42,418 nt of DNA from an uncultured Lachnospiraceae bacterium (GTDB lineage: Bacteria > Bacillota_A > Clostridia > Lachnospirales > Lachnospiraceae): NCBI GenBank assembly GCA_902801585.1, contig CADCIU010000024.1, positions 1 to 42,418 of the forward strand. The letters are read 5' to 3'. Below the pieces are notes generated by a model that had not been told where the DNA came from, made no database searches, and saw only the letters and a list, made by a program, of their open reading frames with translations. The translations under genes and the position numbers were made by a program. How positions within the stretch are numbered: position 1 is the stretch's first letter; every line of letters starts with the position of its first letter. Positions 14,158-22,203 of this stretch are shown here, piece after piece.

Positions 14158-16374
14158 TTGCCCTCCTTTCCGTCTGCACAGAAGCTCCATGATATCCTCT
14201 TCGGGTTCTATGTCGTCTATATCATCTCCCTTATCTTCCCCGGAAGCTTCCGCCGAAAAACGCCGCTCCAGGCCTGCCAGCGGATTCCATTTGCCGTCCT
14301 GATCCGTGAACAGGTCCTTCAGGTTTTCCTTGTTTTTTCCGAAAAAAAAACAAATTGCAAGAATTCCCATGATACCGAGAAGAATGTTGCCGATCAGGGT
14401 CCTCATATCGCCTGCGTGGACATCCCCGACGCGAGGCGCACCTTTTTCCTTGTCCGTCTCCTTCCGGTCCCGGCTGCCGCCCTGCTCCCCGTCTCCGGTA
14501 TCCTTATTTCCCGACTTCTCCTTATCCTCTCCCGGATCCTTGTTTTCTTCCTCTTCCTCGGGTTCCTGCGGCACATCGCCGTTAAGGGGAAGCGTCATCT
14601 CATCCGTATAGGTCTCATTACCGAGCACTGCCGATGCCGTGTACAGGATATCCCCCGATTCCGGCCTCTTTAAGGAGGTCACCGTAGTTTCCAGATCATA
14701 AGACTGATCACACAGAAGGCAGAGGGCCGACGCCTGACACGTCCCCTTTTCTTTGTCCCAGGTGAATACCGGCTTCACGTCCGGGCTGTAATGCGGCGCA
14801 TGCGCATCGAGGGCAAAGAGGCGGATCGACTCCTTCGTGTAGACGTCATACATCTCATCGTCGTACCTATAGTGCATCTGCCCCGAGCACAGCGAAAAGG
14901 CTCCGTCCGCATAGTCCGCAGCTCCGGCCATGAACAGGCCCTTCCGAAATGTGCCGTCCCCCATGTCGCTGTTGGTCAGGTCCACCGCATAAGCTGTGCC
15001 GTCCCACAGTCTGACCACATTCCACATGTGCCCCGGACTGCCCTCCTGCTCTCCCAGATCTCCGGAGAGCGTCATACAGGAGATTTCCCGGTTCCATTCT
15101 GTGAGATCGCACAAGTATTGAAACGCCTTGGCATATCCCTCGCAAACGACTTTCGTATCCGGATCGCCGTCGAAAACATAGATCAGCTGATAGGGATCGC
15201 CATAAGCGGTGTCCCCTCCGACAGCCCTGTGATCATAGGAAGCCAGCCTGCAGACCGCTTCCTGATACGCGCACAGCTTGTCCCAGTCCGACAGGCCCGC
15301 TGCCTCAGCGACGATTTCCTGTGCCTTCGTCACAACACCTTTGGCCGCTCCTGTTTTGGCAGTGTCCGCTTGGAATCTGTCGCCGCCTTCCTTCATATAA
15401 TCGGCAGAGACCGGAAGATACAGAACGATCCTTCCATTGTCCGGGATCGTCACTTCCTCCCTGCCCTTCACATAAGAAACCGTAAAGCTGTGCTGGTATT
15501 TCAAGGTCTTATCATACCAATAGAGCTCATAAGGGCAGTTCACCATGAGATGATTCATGACGCTTCTGGCATTCCATCCGATCTTGTCATAAAGCGCGGT
15601 CCGCGCTTCATCGCTGAAACTGTAGATTTTCTCCACATGGACGGTGCCGTCGTCATCGACAGTCTCTTTTTCCGTGATATGGAAGATCGTATCCACCCCC
15701 AGCTCCTCAGAAGTGAATACCTTTTGGTCCAAAAAGCCGGCTGCGGCAACTTGTATGATCGAAGAGGCTCTCTCTCCGTCCGCGATACTTCGGACCTGCT
15801 CGAGAACACTGTCATAGACATCCGCGCTCAGGCCGCTGAGTTTCTTCGTCGCGGCTCTGAGCCTGCCCTTTTTGCCGCTCTGAACCGGTTCGCCGTACAT
15901 TTCCCTGTGCAGGTAGTCCGCCAGCGCCGCTTCGGCGTCTTCATTGGAGTCCGCGTAGGCTTCTCCCTCTTCGGGGATCTCCTCCGTGATGATCTCACTG
16001 CTTCCCTGCACGGCCGTTTCCATGGAAGCTTCCGCTGCCGCATCCTCTGTGCTCTGCTGCTGAGAGTCCTTCTGCGCCGGGTCCTGCGATTTCTGATCAT
16101 CTGCAGCTTCCTGCGCCGGGTCCCGGGGCTCCTGCTCTTCTGCCTCTTCCTGTGCCGAATCCCCGGCATTTTCTTCAATCACCGTTTCCGGTGCCGGGTC
16201 CCGCGCCTCCTGCCCGTCTGCGGCTTCCTGCGCCGGATCCTGTACGTCCTGCTCTTTCGCAGCCTCGCGCTCCGCACTTTCTGCGGCAAAAACACCGGTT
16301 CCTGCAGCGGGGGCAAACAGTATTGCGGCAGCCGTAAGGAACGCGGTCAGCCTCATAATACATTTGTTCTTCAT
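13855..16374 (-). CDS. Secreted transglutaminase-like protein with membrane span and C-terminal acylphosphatase
   Basis: One open frame of 839 codons joins several parts. A signal peptide (MRLTAFLTAAAILFAPAAG) leads into about 110 residues of degenerate Glu/Ala/Gln repeats built around DPAQEAADxQ. A transglutaminase-like domain follows, with a likely Cys-His-Asp triad in VVCEGYAKAF (Cys about 410), GHMWNVV (His about 448) and YAVDLTNSD (Asp about 464). Next come an acidic linker, one membrane helix (about 655-680, ILLGIMGILAICFFFG) and a final complete acylphosphatase (FSGRVQGVGFRY, GWVENLPDG). The transglutaminase part should be outside and the acylphosphatase inside. An internal ATG with a strong ribosome binding site could yield the acylphosphatase alone (see separate entry). 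The physiological substrate is unknown. Confidence 0.85.
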   Translation of the reverse strand: MKNKCIMRLTAFLTAAAILFAPAAGTGVFAAESAEREAAKEQDVQDPAQEAADGQEARDPAPETVIEENAGDSAQEEAEEQEPRDPAQEAADDQKSQDPAQKDSQQQSTEDAAAEASMETAVQGSSEIITEEIPEEGEAYADSNEDAEAALADYLHREMYGEPVQSGKKGRLRAATKKLSGLSADVYDSVLEQVRSIADGERASSIIQVAAAGFLDQKVFTSEELGVDTIFHITEKETVDDDGTVHVEKIYSFSDEARTALYDKIGWNARSVMNHLMVNCPYELYWYDKTLKYQHSFTVSYVKGREEVTIPDNGRIVLYLPVSADYMKEGGDRFQADTAKTGAAKGVVTKAQEIVAEAAGLSDWDKLCAYQEAVCRLASYDHRAVGGDTAYGDPYQLIYVFDGDPDTKVVCEGYAKAFQYLCDLTEWNREISCMTLSGDLGEQEGSPGHMWNVVRLWDGTAYAVDLTNSDMGDGTFRKGLFMAGAADYADGAFSLCSGQMHYRYDDEMYDVYTKESIRLFALDAHAPHYSPDVKPVFTWDKEKGTCQASALCLLCDQSYDLETTVTSLKRPESGDILYTASAVLGNETYTDEMTLPLNGDVPQEPEEEEENKDPGEDKEKSGNKDTGDGEQGGSRDRKETDKEKGAPRVGDVHAGDMRTLIGNILLGIMGILAICFFFGKNKENLKDLFTDQDGKWNPLAGLERRFSAEASGEDKGDDIDDIEPEEDIMELLCRRKGGQMPQVDPYKDVIREHIIFSGRVQGVGFRYQATYAAKRVGLTGWVENLPDGSVEMEVQGTPAGIGMLLTHMRSGHWIRIDHMDIEEIPVKDGERGFGVKGYY

Positions 16375-16428
16375 AAACTTACTCTTACCTCCAAGGAGCT
16401 CAGCCGGTGTGCGGGTTCGCTGTTTCAG

Positions 16429-16971
16429 TCAGATATTTACTTTACCAGACAATCTCCTGTTTGCATACATCAGAAGTGTATTGGAAATACTCCCGTACTC
16501 AATGTACTCGAGATCCCTGATCCTGATCCTGACTTGCGTCAGATCCCTTGCTGTCACCGGATCCACGCAGCTGAGCAGAACGCATCCTTTCTCGATCTCG
16601 CAGACATAGCCGCAGATCAGGTCGTCTTCTCCGCTTTTCATGGCTGTGATCAGCGCCGACTCGCTGCACGCCTTTCTCAGGATCTGCGCCAGCAGCGGTT
16701 TTTCGGGGTCGAGCACAAGCTCCGGCAGCGAGTACCAGCCGCTGTAGGGATGCTGCTCGGCGTACTCCATATACCTGCTGATCTTATTCAGATAGGGCGT
16801 GTCTGAGATCATTTCCGTGATCGTCTTTACAGGCAGCGCATAATAGGCGCTGATCTTCCCTTCCTCATCGACGCCCCGGATCACAATGTCCTCATCGTTT
16901 TGTGCCGCAATGCTTCCTACAGTAAAAGAACCCGAATCGTCTGTATAAATCTCGTATATTTTTTCCGCCAT
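16429..16971 (-). CDS. Conserved protein of unknown function
   Basis: A soluble 180-residue protein starting MAEKIYEIYTDDSGSFTVGS. It is mostly beta-rich by eye (DIVIRGVDEEGKISAYYALP, DLICGYVCEIEKGCVLLSCV) with no signal peptide or membrane segment. The pattern, including RIRIRDLEYIEYGS, suggests a small barrel or an Sm-like module, but I do not recognise a family. AGGAG lies 7 bases before the chosen ATG at 16969-16971, rejecting an upstream in-frame ATG. It has its own promoter and is 54 bases ahead of the transglutaminase-acylphosphatase gene, so they may share a transcript. Confidence 0.75.
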   Translation of the reverse strand: MAEKIYEIYTDDSGSFTVGSIAAQNDEDIVIRGVDEEGKISAYYALPVKTITEMISDTPYLNKISRYMEYAEQHPYSGWYSLPELVLDPEKPLLAQILRKACSESALITAMKSGEDDLICGYVCEIEKGCVLLSCVDPVTARDLTQVRIRIRDLEYIEYGSISNTLLMYANRRLSGKVNI

Positions 16972-17003
16972 CTTTTTTCTCCTGATCAATACTTCTGTCT
17001 ACC

Positions 17004-17032
17004 ATAGTACCATCCTTTTTACGAACATGCAA
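17004..17032 (-). promoter_or_regulatory. Promoter of the unknown gene at 16971
   Basis: TTGCAT (17027-17032) and TACTAT (17004-17009) on the minus strand, spaced 17 bases, 33 bases before the start codon and directly after the terminator of the WYL gene. Confidence 0.55.
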
Positions 17033-17036
17033 AATA

Positions 17037-17068
17037 CCGCCGTATGATCTGTCAAAATCATACAGCGG
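17037..17068 (-). terminator. Intrinsic terminator of the WYL regulator gene
   Basis: A hairpin with arms CCGC-GTATGAT and ATCATAC-GCGG (one mismatch) and an 8-base loop, followed on the minus strand by TATTTTG. It lies about 40 bases past the WYL stop codon. Confidence 0.7.
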
Positions 17069-17107
17069 ATCCTCTGTGTTTAAGCATTTTCTTATTCTAT
17101 TGCTGTT

Positions 17108-18094
17108 TTAATTCTTTTTTCTTTCCTTCCTGATCACATCATTCGCCTGCTCCAGATACCCGGCCAGCACTGAAGTCGGAGATATGATCTGTATCTTGCC
17201 GCAATACCGGAAGACCCATGCGTAAAAGGCAGGACTTATACTGACCCCGGCTTTCACATAGAATCTCTCCTGCGTGCTCTTCCATATATCCGCGTCGCTC
17301 CCGAAGCGGTCCTGAATGACCTCCATCATGTCGTTGTCACATTCCAGTATGACACTCTTCATTTCTCCGGCATTCATCTCGAACAGGCTGTTCAGGTACT
17401 CTTCTGTCACGTAAACCTCAGGGATCTCAGCGCCGCGCTCGTCCAAAATCCGCGTCCTGACCATCCAGTCCAGACGCAGGCAGGCCATTTCTCCACGGTC
17501 CTCATCATATCCGAGGACATAATAGCGGTTGTTGTTGCAGGTAACGGCGGTCGGCGTGATCACATAGATACTTCCGTTTTCTCTGAGGATCTGATCCCCG
17601 TTCGGAGCGAAGTCAATGTACCGGAACTCGATTTTCCTGTTCTCCTGAATTGCCTCTCTTGCCTGATCAATACTGTAATAAAGCTGTTCGCTGCCGGTCC
17701 GATGATCCGGAGCAAAATATACATGCTTTCTGACCTTTTCCTCCTGGTATATGCTCAGATGCGACAAGAGCTTATCGATCAGCTTTTTCCTTTTCTCTAT
17801 TGAGAGAGATACATTTGCGGCAATCCCGTCGACCAAAAGCGTGATCTCCGGTAGTTCAAACAGCCGGCTGCCGACAAAGTAGGAATTATAATAACTCTTC
17901 GTCGTAACGATATCGACCCCTTCGCTCAACAGGACTTCGATATCATCCTTTACAGTCTTCCGGCTCGCGTTTGCATCCTCCTTTTTCAGAAATTGTACCA
18001 GATCGTTGGTAGTGACCTGATGCTCTTCGTCCGTATGCCTGACCAGAAAACGATAGAGATGGATCAGTCTCTGCTTATTACGTATTGTCCCCAT
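17108..18094 (-). CDS. WYL-domain transcriptional regulator
   Basis: A 328-residue DNA-binding protein with an N-terminal winged helix-turn-helix (LIHLYRFLVRHTDEEHQVTT, ASRKTVKDDIEVLLSEGVDI), a central WYL domain (IEFRYIDFAPNGDQ, VITPTAVTCNNNRYYVLGYD) and a C-terminal WCX-like extension (VILECDNDMMEVIQDRFG). WYL regulators bind nucleic-acid-type ligands; some, such as PafBC and DriD, respond to DNA damage or single-stranded DNA. This one faces a nuclease/ATPase pair across a shared 317-base region, which suggests it controls them and itself; that is inference. GAGGAG precedes the ATG. Confidence 0.93.
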   Translation of the reverse strand: MGTIRNKQRLIHLYRFLVRHTDEEHQVTTNDLVQFLKKEDANASRKTVKDDIEVLLSEGVDIVTTKSYYNSYFVGSRLFELPEITLLVDGIAANVSLSIEKRKKLIDKLLSHLSIYQEEKVRKHVYFAPDHRTGSEQLYYSIDQAREAIQENRKIEFRYIDFAPNGDQILRENGSIYVITPTAVTCNNNRYYVLGYDEDRGEMACLRLDWMVRTRILDERGAEIPEVYVTEEYLNSLFEMNAGEMKSVILECDNDMMEVIQDRFGSDADIWKSTQERFYVKAGVSISPAFYAWVFRYCGKIQIISPTSVLAGYLEQANDVIRKERKKN

Positions 18095-18132
18095 TCGTTC
18101 TCCTCGCTGTAATTGGATTCATATGGCTTAAA

Positions 18133-18162
18133 ATTGTATGCATGTGTAAATGTCCTTGTGAA
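18133..18162 (-). promoter_or_regulatory. Candidate promoter of the WYL gene
   Basis: TTCACA (18157-18162) and TACAAT (18133-18138) on the minus strand with an 18-base spacer, about 40 bases before the start codon. Confidence 0.4.
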
Positions 18163-18298
18163 AACTCTGCTAATCCGCAGACAATGCATCCAGTTTAAGT
18201 CATTATATCAATTCTCTCTGACTGCTTCATTCAAAACTCTTCGCAAGCGCTCGCTTTGGTCGTTTTTTGGTACAGAGCCACCGAATTGGATCAGACTT

Positions 18299-18346
18299 TT
18301 GCATTCGATTTGATATATGATATACTAAATTCGAATATATATTCGA
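18299..18346 (+). promoter_or_regulatory. Promoter and palindromic operator before the nuclease gene
   Basis: TTGCAT (18299-18304) and TATACT (18321-18326) with a 16-base spacer read toward the nuclease gene. Immediately after lies the perfect 16-base palindrome TCGAATATATATTCGA (18331-18346), overlapping the expected start point. This is a natural place for a repressor, and the WYL protein encoded next door is the obvious candidate. Between 18347 and 18411 there are also a tandem CATTAAGTT repeat (18382-18399) and a small CTCAG/CTGAG hairpin. The stretch 18163-18298 shows nothing I can assign. Confidence 0.55.
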
Positions 18347-18411
18347 TGTTTCGTATCATCTTACTCAGTAATTCTGAGAATCATTAAGTTCATTAAGTTA
18401 TTTTTTAGATC

Positions 18412-19515
18412 ATGAAAATAATACATTGCAGCGATCTGCATCTGGATGCGGATCTGAAAACCAATTTTGATGCAGCCTCGGCAGCGGGACGGCGCGCAGA
18501 GCTCCTTGACACCTTCCGGAGACTGTGCCGGACAGCACGGGACGAAAAAGTGACTGCCATACTGATCTGCGGCGATCTCTTTGATACGGGATCTCCGTCT
18601 CCGTCCGCTGTCCGTTTCGTCGAGGATCTCATCCTGACATACGGGGAAATCTGCTTTTTCTATCTGCGGGGCAATCACGACGCCCGGTCTGCTCTGTTCG
18701 AAAACAGGACAAAGCCGGACAATCTCTTTTATTTCGGCAGCACTTGGACGCATTGGGCATTACCGCCAGGCCGTCAAGGCGAACGACCCGTTTGCATAAC
18801 AGGAATGGAACCGGGAAGCGCCTCTTTCACCCCTCCACTGCTCGACCACAGGAGCCTGAACATCGTCATGCTGCACGGGCAGGTGATCGACGGCTATTCA
18901 GCGACCGGTGAAGAGTCTGTGCCTCTGGGCGCTCTTGCAGGCCGCGGCATCGATTATCTGGCGCTCGGCCACCTCCATCATTACCGCACGTTTGCTTTGG
19001 ACTCAAGGGGTACCGCCGCATACAGCGGATGCCTTGAAGGGAGAGGATTCGATGAGTGCGGGGAATGCGGTTACGTTCTCATACAGATCGATCCGCAGAG
19101 TGCGCGCCTCACTTCCCGTTTCGTCCCTTTCGCCTCGCGCAGACTCTACCGCACTTCTTGCGATGTCACGGGCCTTGTGAGCGATATGAAAATCTATGAG
19201 CAGATCACAAAAGCGCTGGAGTCCTCTCCCGCATCGGACCGGGATCTTGTGAGGCTGGAACTGACCGGAGAACTGGAATACGGATGCAGTCCCGATCTCT
19301 CAGTGATCAGAGAGGACTGGGAGGGGCGCTTTCACTATTTTGACTGTAAAGACAGCACCTGTCCGGTCGTCCACAGTGAAGACTTCCTGTGTGATGCCAC
19401 ACTCAAAGGCGAATTCGTGCGTATCGTAAATGCGGCGGATTCTCTCAGTTCCGAGGAAAAAACGCAGGTCCTTCGCTGCGGGCTCAGAGCGCTCTCAGGG
19501 GATACACTGTTTTAA
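18412..19515 (+). CDS. SbcD/YhaO-like DNA exonuclease (metallophosphoesterase)
   Basis: A 367-residue calcineurin-like nuclease subunit related to SbcD, Mre11 and Bacillus YhaO, acting on DNA ends or hairpins with its ATPase partner. Metal-binding motifs are all present in order: HCSDLHLD (residues 5-12), ICGDLFD, LRGNHDAR, MLHGQ and LGHLHH. The C-terminal region after residue 260 is a capping domain unlike classical SbcD. No good ribosome binding site precedes the ATG. The SbcC-like gene follows after 60 bases and they clearly form one operon. Confidence 0.9.
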   Translation: MKIIHCSDLHLDADLKTNFDAASAAGRRAELLDTFRRLCRTARDEKVTAILICGDLFDTGSPSPSAVRFVEDLILTYGEICFFYLRGNHDARSALFENRTKPDNLFYFGSTWTHWALPPGRQGERPVCITGMEPGSASFTPPLLDHRSLNIVMLHGQVIDGYSATGEESVPLGALAGRGIDYLALGHLHHYRTFALDSRGTAAYSGCLEGRGFDECGECGYVLIQIDPQSARLTSRFVPFASRRLYRTSCDVTGLVSDMKIYEQITKALESSPASDRDLVRLELTGELEYGCSPDLSVIREDWEGRFHYFDCKDSTCPVVHSEDFLCDATLKGEFVRIVNAADSLSSEEKTQVLRCGLRALSGDTLF

Positions 19516-19575
19516 CAGCGATCTCAGCAGCCGGCAAGGAGCCTTTTTATAAGAGTTTTTTAAGGAGTTTTTTAT

Positions 19576-21555
19576 ATGAAACTCGTTTCATGCCATGTGG
19601 AAAATTTCAGCAAACTTACGGATCTCTCCTTCCGGTTTGAGGAAGATCTGAGCGTCCTGTTCGCGGAAAACGGCTGGGGAAAATCCACTTTCGCCGCTTT
19701 CCTGAAAGTGATGTTCTACGGATTTGACGGGGAGAACCGCAGAAATGAAGACGGAAATGAGCGGCTCCGCTATCGCCCCTGGAGTGGAGGGGTCTACGGC
19801 GGATCCGTGGTCTTTACAAGCGCCGGGCGCACTTACAGGATGATGCGCACGTTCGGTACAAGAAAAAAAGAGGATGTATTCTGTCTGTTCGACGAAGAGA
19901 CCGGCCTTCGCAGCGGGGATTACACGCAGGAGGTTGGCGAAGAGCTCTTCGGCATTGACAGAGATTCTTTTCTGCGCACGGTTTTCTGGTCACAGCGTGA
20001 TCACGAGACAGCTGCGACCACGGCGATCCAGGCCAAAATAGGAGATCTGGCCGCAGAGACCGACGATCTGCCGGCCTACGACGCCGCTGTGAAAAGGCTG
20101 CGCAGGGAAATGGACCGGATCCGGCCTGACCGCGCATCCGGACTCATCCGGAAAAGGGAGGAGCGTCTTGCCGCCCTTACGTCCGAGGCGTCGCGAGTCC
20201 CGCTCCTCACGCAGCAGCTTGATGCGTGTACACACAGGGAACAGGAACTGGCCGGAACGCTGGAAAGGATCCGGGCAGACAAGCAGCAGTATGCTCTGCG
20301 CGCTGAGCCGCAGACTGCTCTGCCTGAGAAGACTTCTCAGACAAAGCCGTCAAACGCATCCCGCGCGGAGCAGATCACTGAGCCGGAGCCGGTGTCAAAC
20401 GCATCCCTGACCGCGCTCACAAAGCAGCTTCAGGCCTCGAAGGACCGGCTCGAAATGCTCTCGAGGATACGGCGCAGTGCTCAGATCCAGGGGCACAGGG
20501 TGCGGGAAGAGCTCCTTAAGACAGATAAAGAACTGAAAAAAGAGAAGCGCCGGGCTTCCTATCTTGCGGGGCGGCGCCTTAAAATGCTTCGCATAACAGC
20601 CGCTGCCTGTCTGATGATCGGCGCTGCCGCCTGGGCTCTGTCCCGATCAGGTGTTCAGCCTGCTATACTTGCCGCTGCCGCCGTACCGGCCGCCGCGGCC
20701 GGCATACTGATCTTATTCTTCAGCCGGACCCGTGTTTTCGTCCCGCCGAATGCACCGATGATCGAGCAGCTTGAGAGTGACCGGCGCCGGCACACCGCCT
20801 CCCTATACGCACTCAAAGGAAGACTGGAGCGGACCGGTGAACAAATTCGTGATGAAAAGCGCATGTATGCGGAGATCAGGGCACGGATCGCCGGGGAGCG
20901 GGCACGCGTGCCCGCTCCTGAGCCCGTCCGCACAGAGGCATCTTCTCTCGCTGCTCAGGATCAGTCCCTGCGCGAAGAGATCGCCCGGCAGCTGCGCGGG
21001 TTCGACCGAAAAGAAGAGGCCTGCCGCTCCGAGCTCCAGAGCGTCCGCGCACAGTCTGACGAGCTCAGGACCGACCTTCTCAGATGCCGGGAGGCCGAAG
21101 CTCGGATCCCCGATCTTTACAGCGAACTGGCGTCCCTCCGCAGGCGCTATGATACCTGCGAGATGACGCTCCGCTTTCTCGAAGAGGCAAGGAACTCTTT
21201 TACATCGCGGTATATGAACCCCTTCATGCGCTCTTTCGGCAAATACTACAGCATGCTCACAGGAGAATCCGCTGATTCCATCCGCACGGACGCCGATTTT
21301 TCCATCACGGTCCTGGACGGCGGCCTTCCCAGAGACCCCGCTCTTCTGAGCGAAGGGACCAGAGATCTGATCATCCTCTGCAGACGAATGGCGATGATCG
21401 ACGCCATGTATCCGGGCGAAAAGCCTTTTCTGGTGCTGGACGATCCCTTCTCCAATCTCGACGATGAGCGCGTAAAAGGAGGCCTGCGCTTTCTGCACAG
21501 TGCCTCCTCGGAATATCAGATCCTTTATCTCACCTGTCATCAGAGCCGGCTGTGA
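19576..21555 (+). CDS. SbcC/YhaN-like SMC-type ATPase with two membrane segments
   Basis: A 659-residue ATPase partner of the upstream nuclease. The N-terminus has the Rad50-type start (LVSCHVENFSKLTDLSFRFE) and a Walker A (AENGWGKST, residues about 31-39). Coiled coils follow (about 190-330 and 400-540). The C-terminus carries the signature LLSEGTRDLIIL and Walker B FLVLDDPFSNLDDE (about 617-630). Two hydrophobic helices (about 335-355 and 360-382) replace the zinc-hook tip, as in Bacillus YhaN, so the complex is probably held at the membrane. It is much shorter than SbcC (about 1000 residues). AAGGAG lies 9 bases upstream. It converges on a Nudix gene only 13 bases away. Confidence 0.9.
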   Translation: MKLVSCHVENFSKLTDLSFRFEEDLSVLFAENGWGKSTFAAFLKVMFYGFDGENRRNEDGNERLRYRPWSGGVYGGSVVFTSAGRTYRMMRTFGTRKKEDVFCLFDEETGLRSGDYTQEVGEELFGIDRDSFLRTVFWSQRDHETAATTAIQAKIGDLAAETDDLPAYDAAVKRLRREMDRIRPDRASGLIRKREERLAALTSEASRVPLLTQQLDACTHREQELAGTLERIRADKQQYALRAEPQTALPEKTSQTKPSNASRAEQITEPEPVSNASLTALTKQLQASKDRLEMLSRIRRSAQIQGHRVREELLKTDKELKKEKRRASYLAGRRLKMLRITAAACLMIGAAAWALSRSGVQPAILAAAAVPAAAAGILILFFSRTRVFVPPNAPMIEQLESDRRRHTASLYALKGRLERTGEQIRDEKRMYAEIRARIAGERARVPAPEPVRTEASSLAAQDQSLREEIARQLRGFDRKEEACRSELQSVRAQSDELRTDLLRCREAEARIPDLYSELASLRRRYDTCEMTLRFLEEARNSFTSRYMNPFMRSFGKYYSMLTGESADSIRTDADFSITVLDGGLPRDPALLSEGTRDLIILCRRMAMIDAMYPGEKPFLVLDDPFSNLDDERVKGGLRFLHSASSEYQILYLTCHQSRL

Positions 21556-21568
21556 TCTCTTGGCGGCT

Positions 21569-22120
21569 TTATGACTCAGACAGCATGACCAGATAGGCCA
21601 GGATCCCGGCCACTGTCTTGGCATCCCGGATCTCCCCGGCGAAGATCCTTCTCTTAAGCTCTTCAACGGGGATGGCCTCGACGCCGATCTCCTCGGCCTC
21701 ATCGAGACTGACCGTTCCCGTCTTTTCGAGGTCCCGGGCAAGGAAGATCTCGACTTTTTCATTGCACCAGGCGACCGCCGTATCCAGGCTCACCAGCCTG
21801 CTGATCCTGCCGCAGCGGTACCCCGTCTCCTCCTCCAGCTCCCTGGAGGCCGTGATCGCAAAATCCGGATCTTCAGCGTCAAATGCACCCGCCGGAAGTT
21901 CTGTCGTCTCTCTGTCCTGTGCGGGTCTGTACTGGTGGATCATGAGGATCCGCCCGTCCGGAAGGACCGGCACTACGCACGCGCCGCCTCCGCGCTTGTG
22001 GCAGACGAAATCCCAGTTTTCGATCTTTCCGCCCGGCAGCTCCATGGTATCAGAGTAAAAATCCAGTGCTTTTCCGGGGCATGCCAGTTTCCTACCGAGT
22101 CTCTTCAATTCGTATTTCAT
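21569..22120 (-). CDS. Nudix hydrolase, ADP-ribose pyrophosphatase type
   Basis: A 183-residue Nudix enzyme. The front MKYELKRLGRKLACPGKAL, the segment GGGACVVPVLPDGRILMIHQ and the box (PAGAFDAEDPDFA then SRELEEETGY) match ADP-ribose pyrophosphatases, which split ADP-ribose to AMP and ribose 5-phosphate. The ATG at 22118-22120 has GGAGAGCGGA upstream; an earlier in-frame start would add 11 residues lacking homology features. It converges on the SbcC-like gene. The 83 bases upstream carry a small GC-rich hairpin (CCGCCG/CGGCGG) and no clear promoter. Confidence 0.9.
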   Translation of the reverse strand: MKYELKRLGRKLACPGKALDFYSDTMELPGGKIENWDFVCHKRGGGACVVPVLPDGRILMIHQYRPAQDRETTELPAGAFDAEDPDFAITASRELEEETGYRCGRISRLVSLDTAVAWCNEKVEIFLARDLEKTGTVSLDEAEEIGVEAIPVEELKRRIFAGEIRDAKTVAGILAYLVMLSES

Positions 22121-22203
22121 TCCGCTCTCCATTCCGCCGCCGAGCGGCGGCACAAATCGTCATTCTGTACACAGAGCAGCCCTGTACTGCCCGGCTTTCA
22201 TGC

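Noticed and set aside
14791..16806. A 671-codon plus-strand frame
   Set aside because: It lies antisense over the transglutaminase gene, has no ribosome binding site and shows no recognisable domain; a GC-rich shadow.
22132..22150. GC-rich hairpin CCGCCG/CGGCGG before the Nudix gene
   Set aside because: No T run and placed against the ribosome binding site; too small to call a terminator or regulator.
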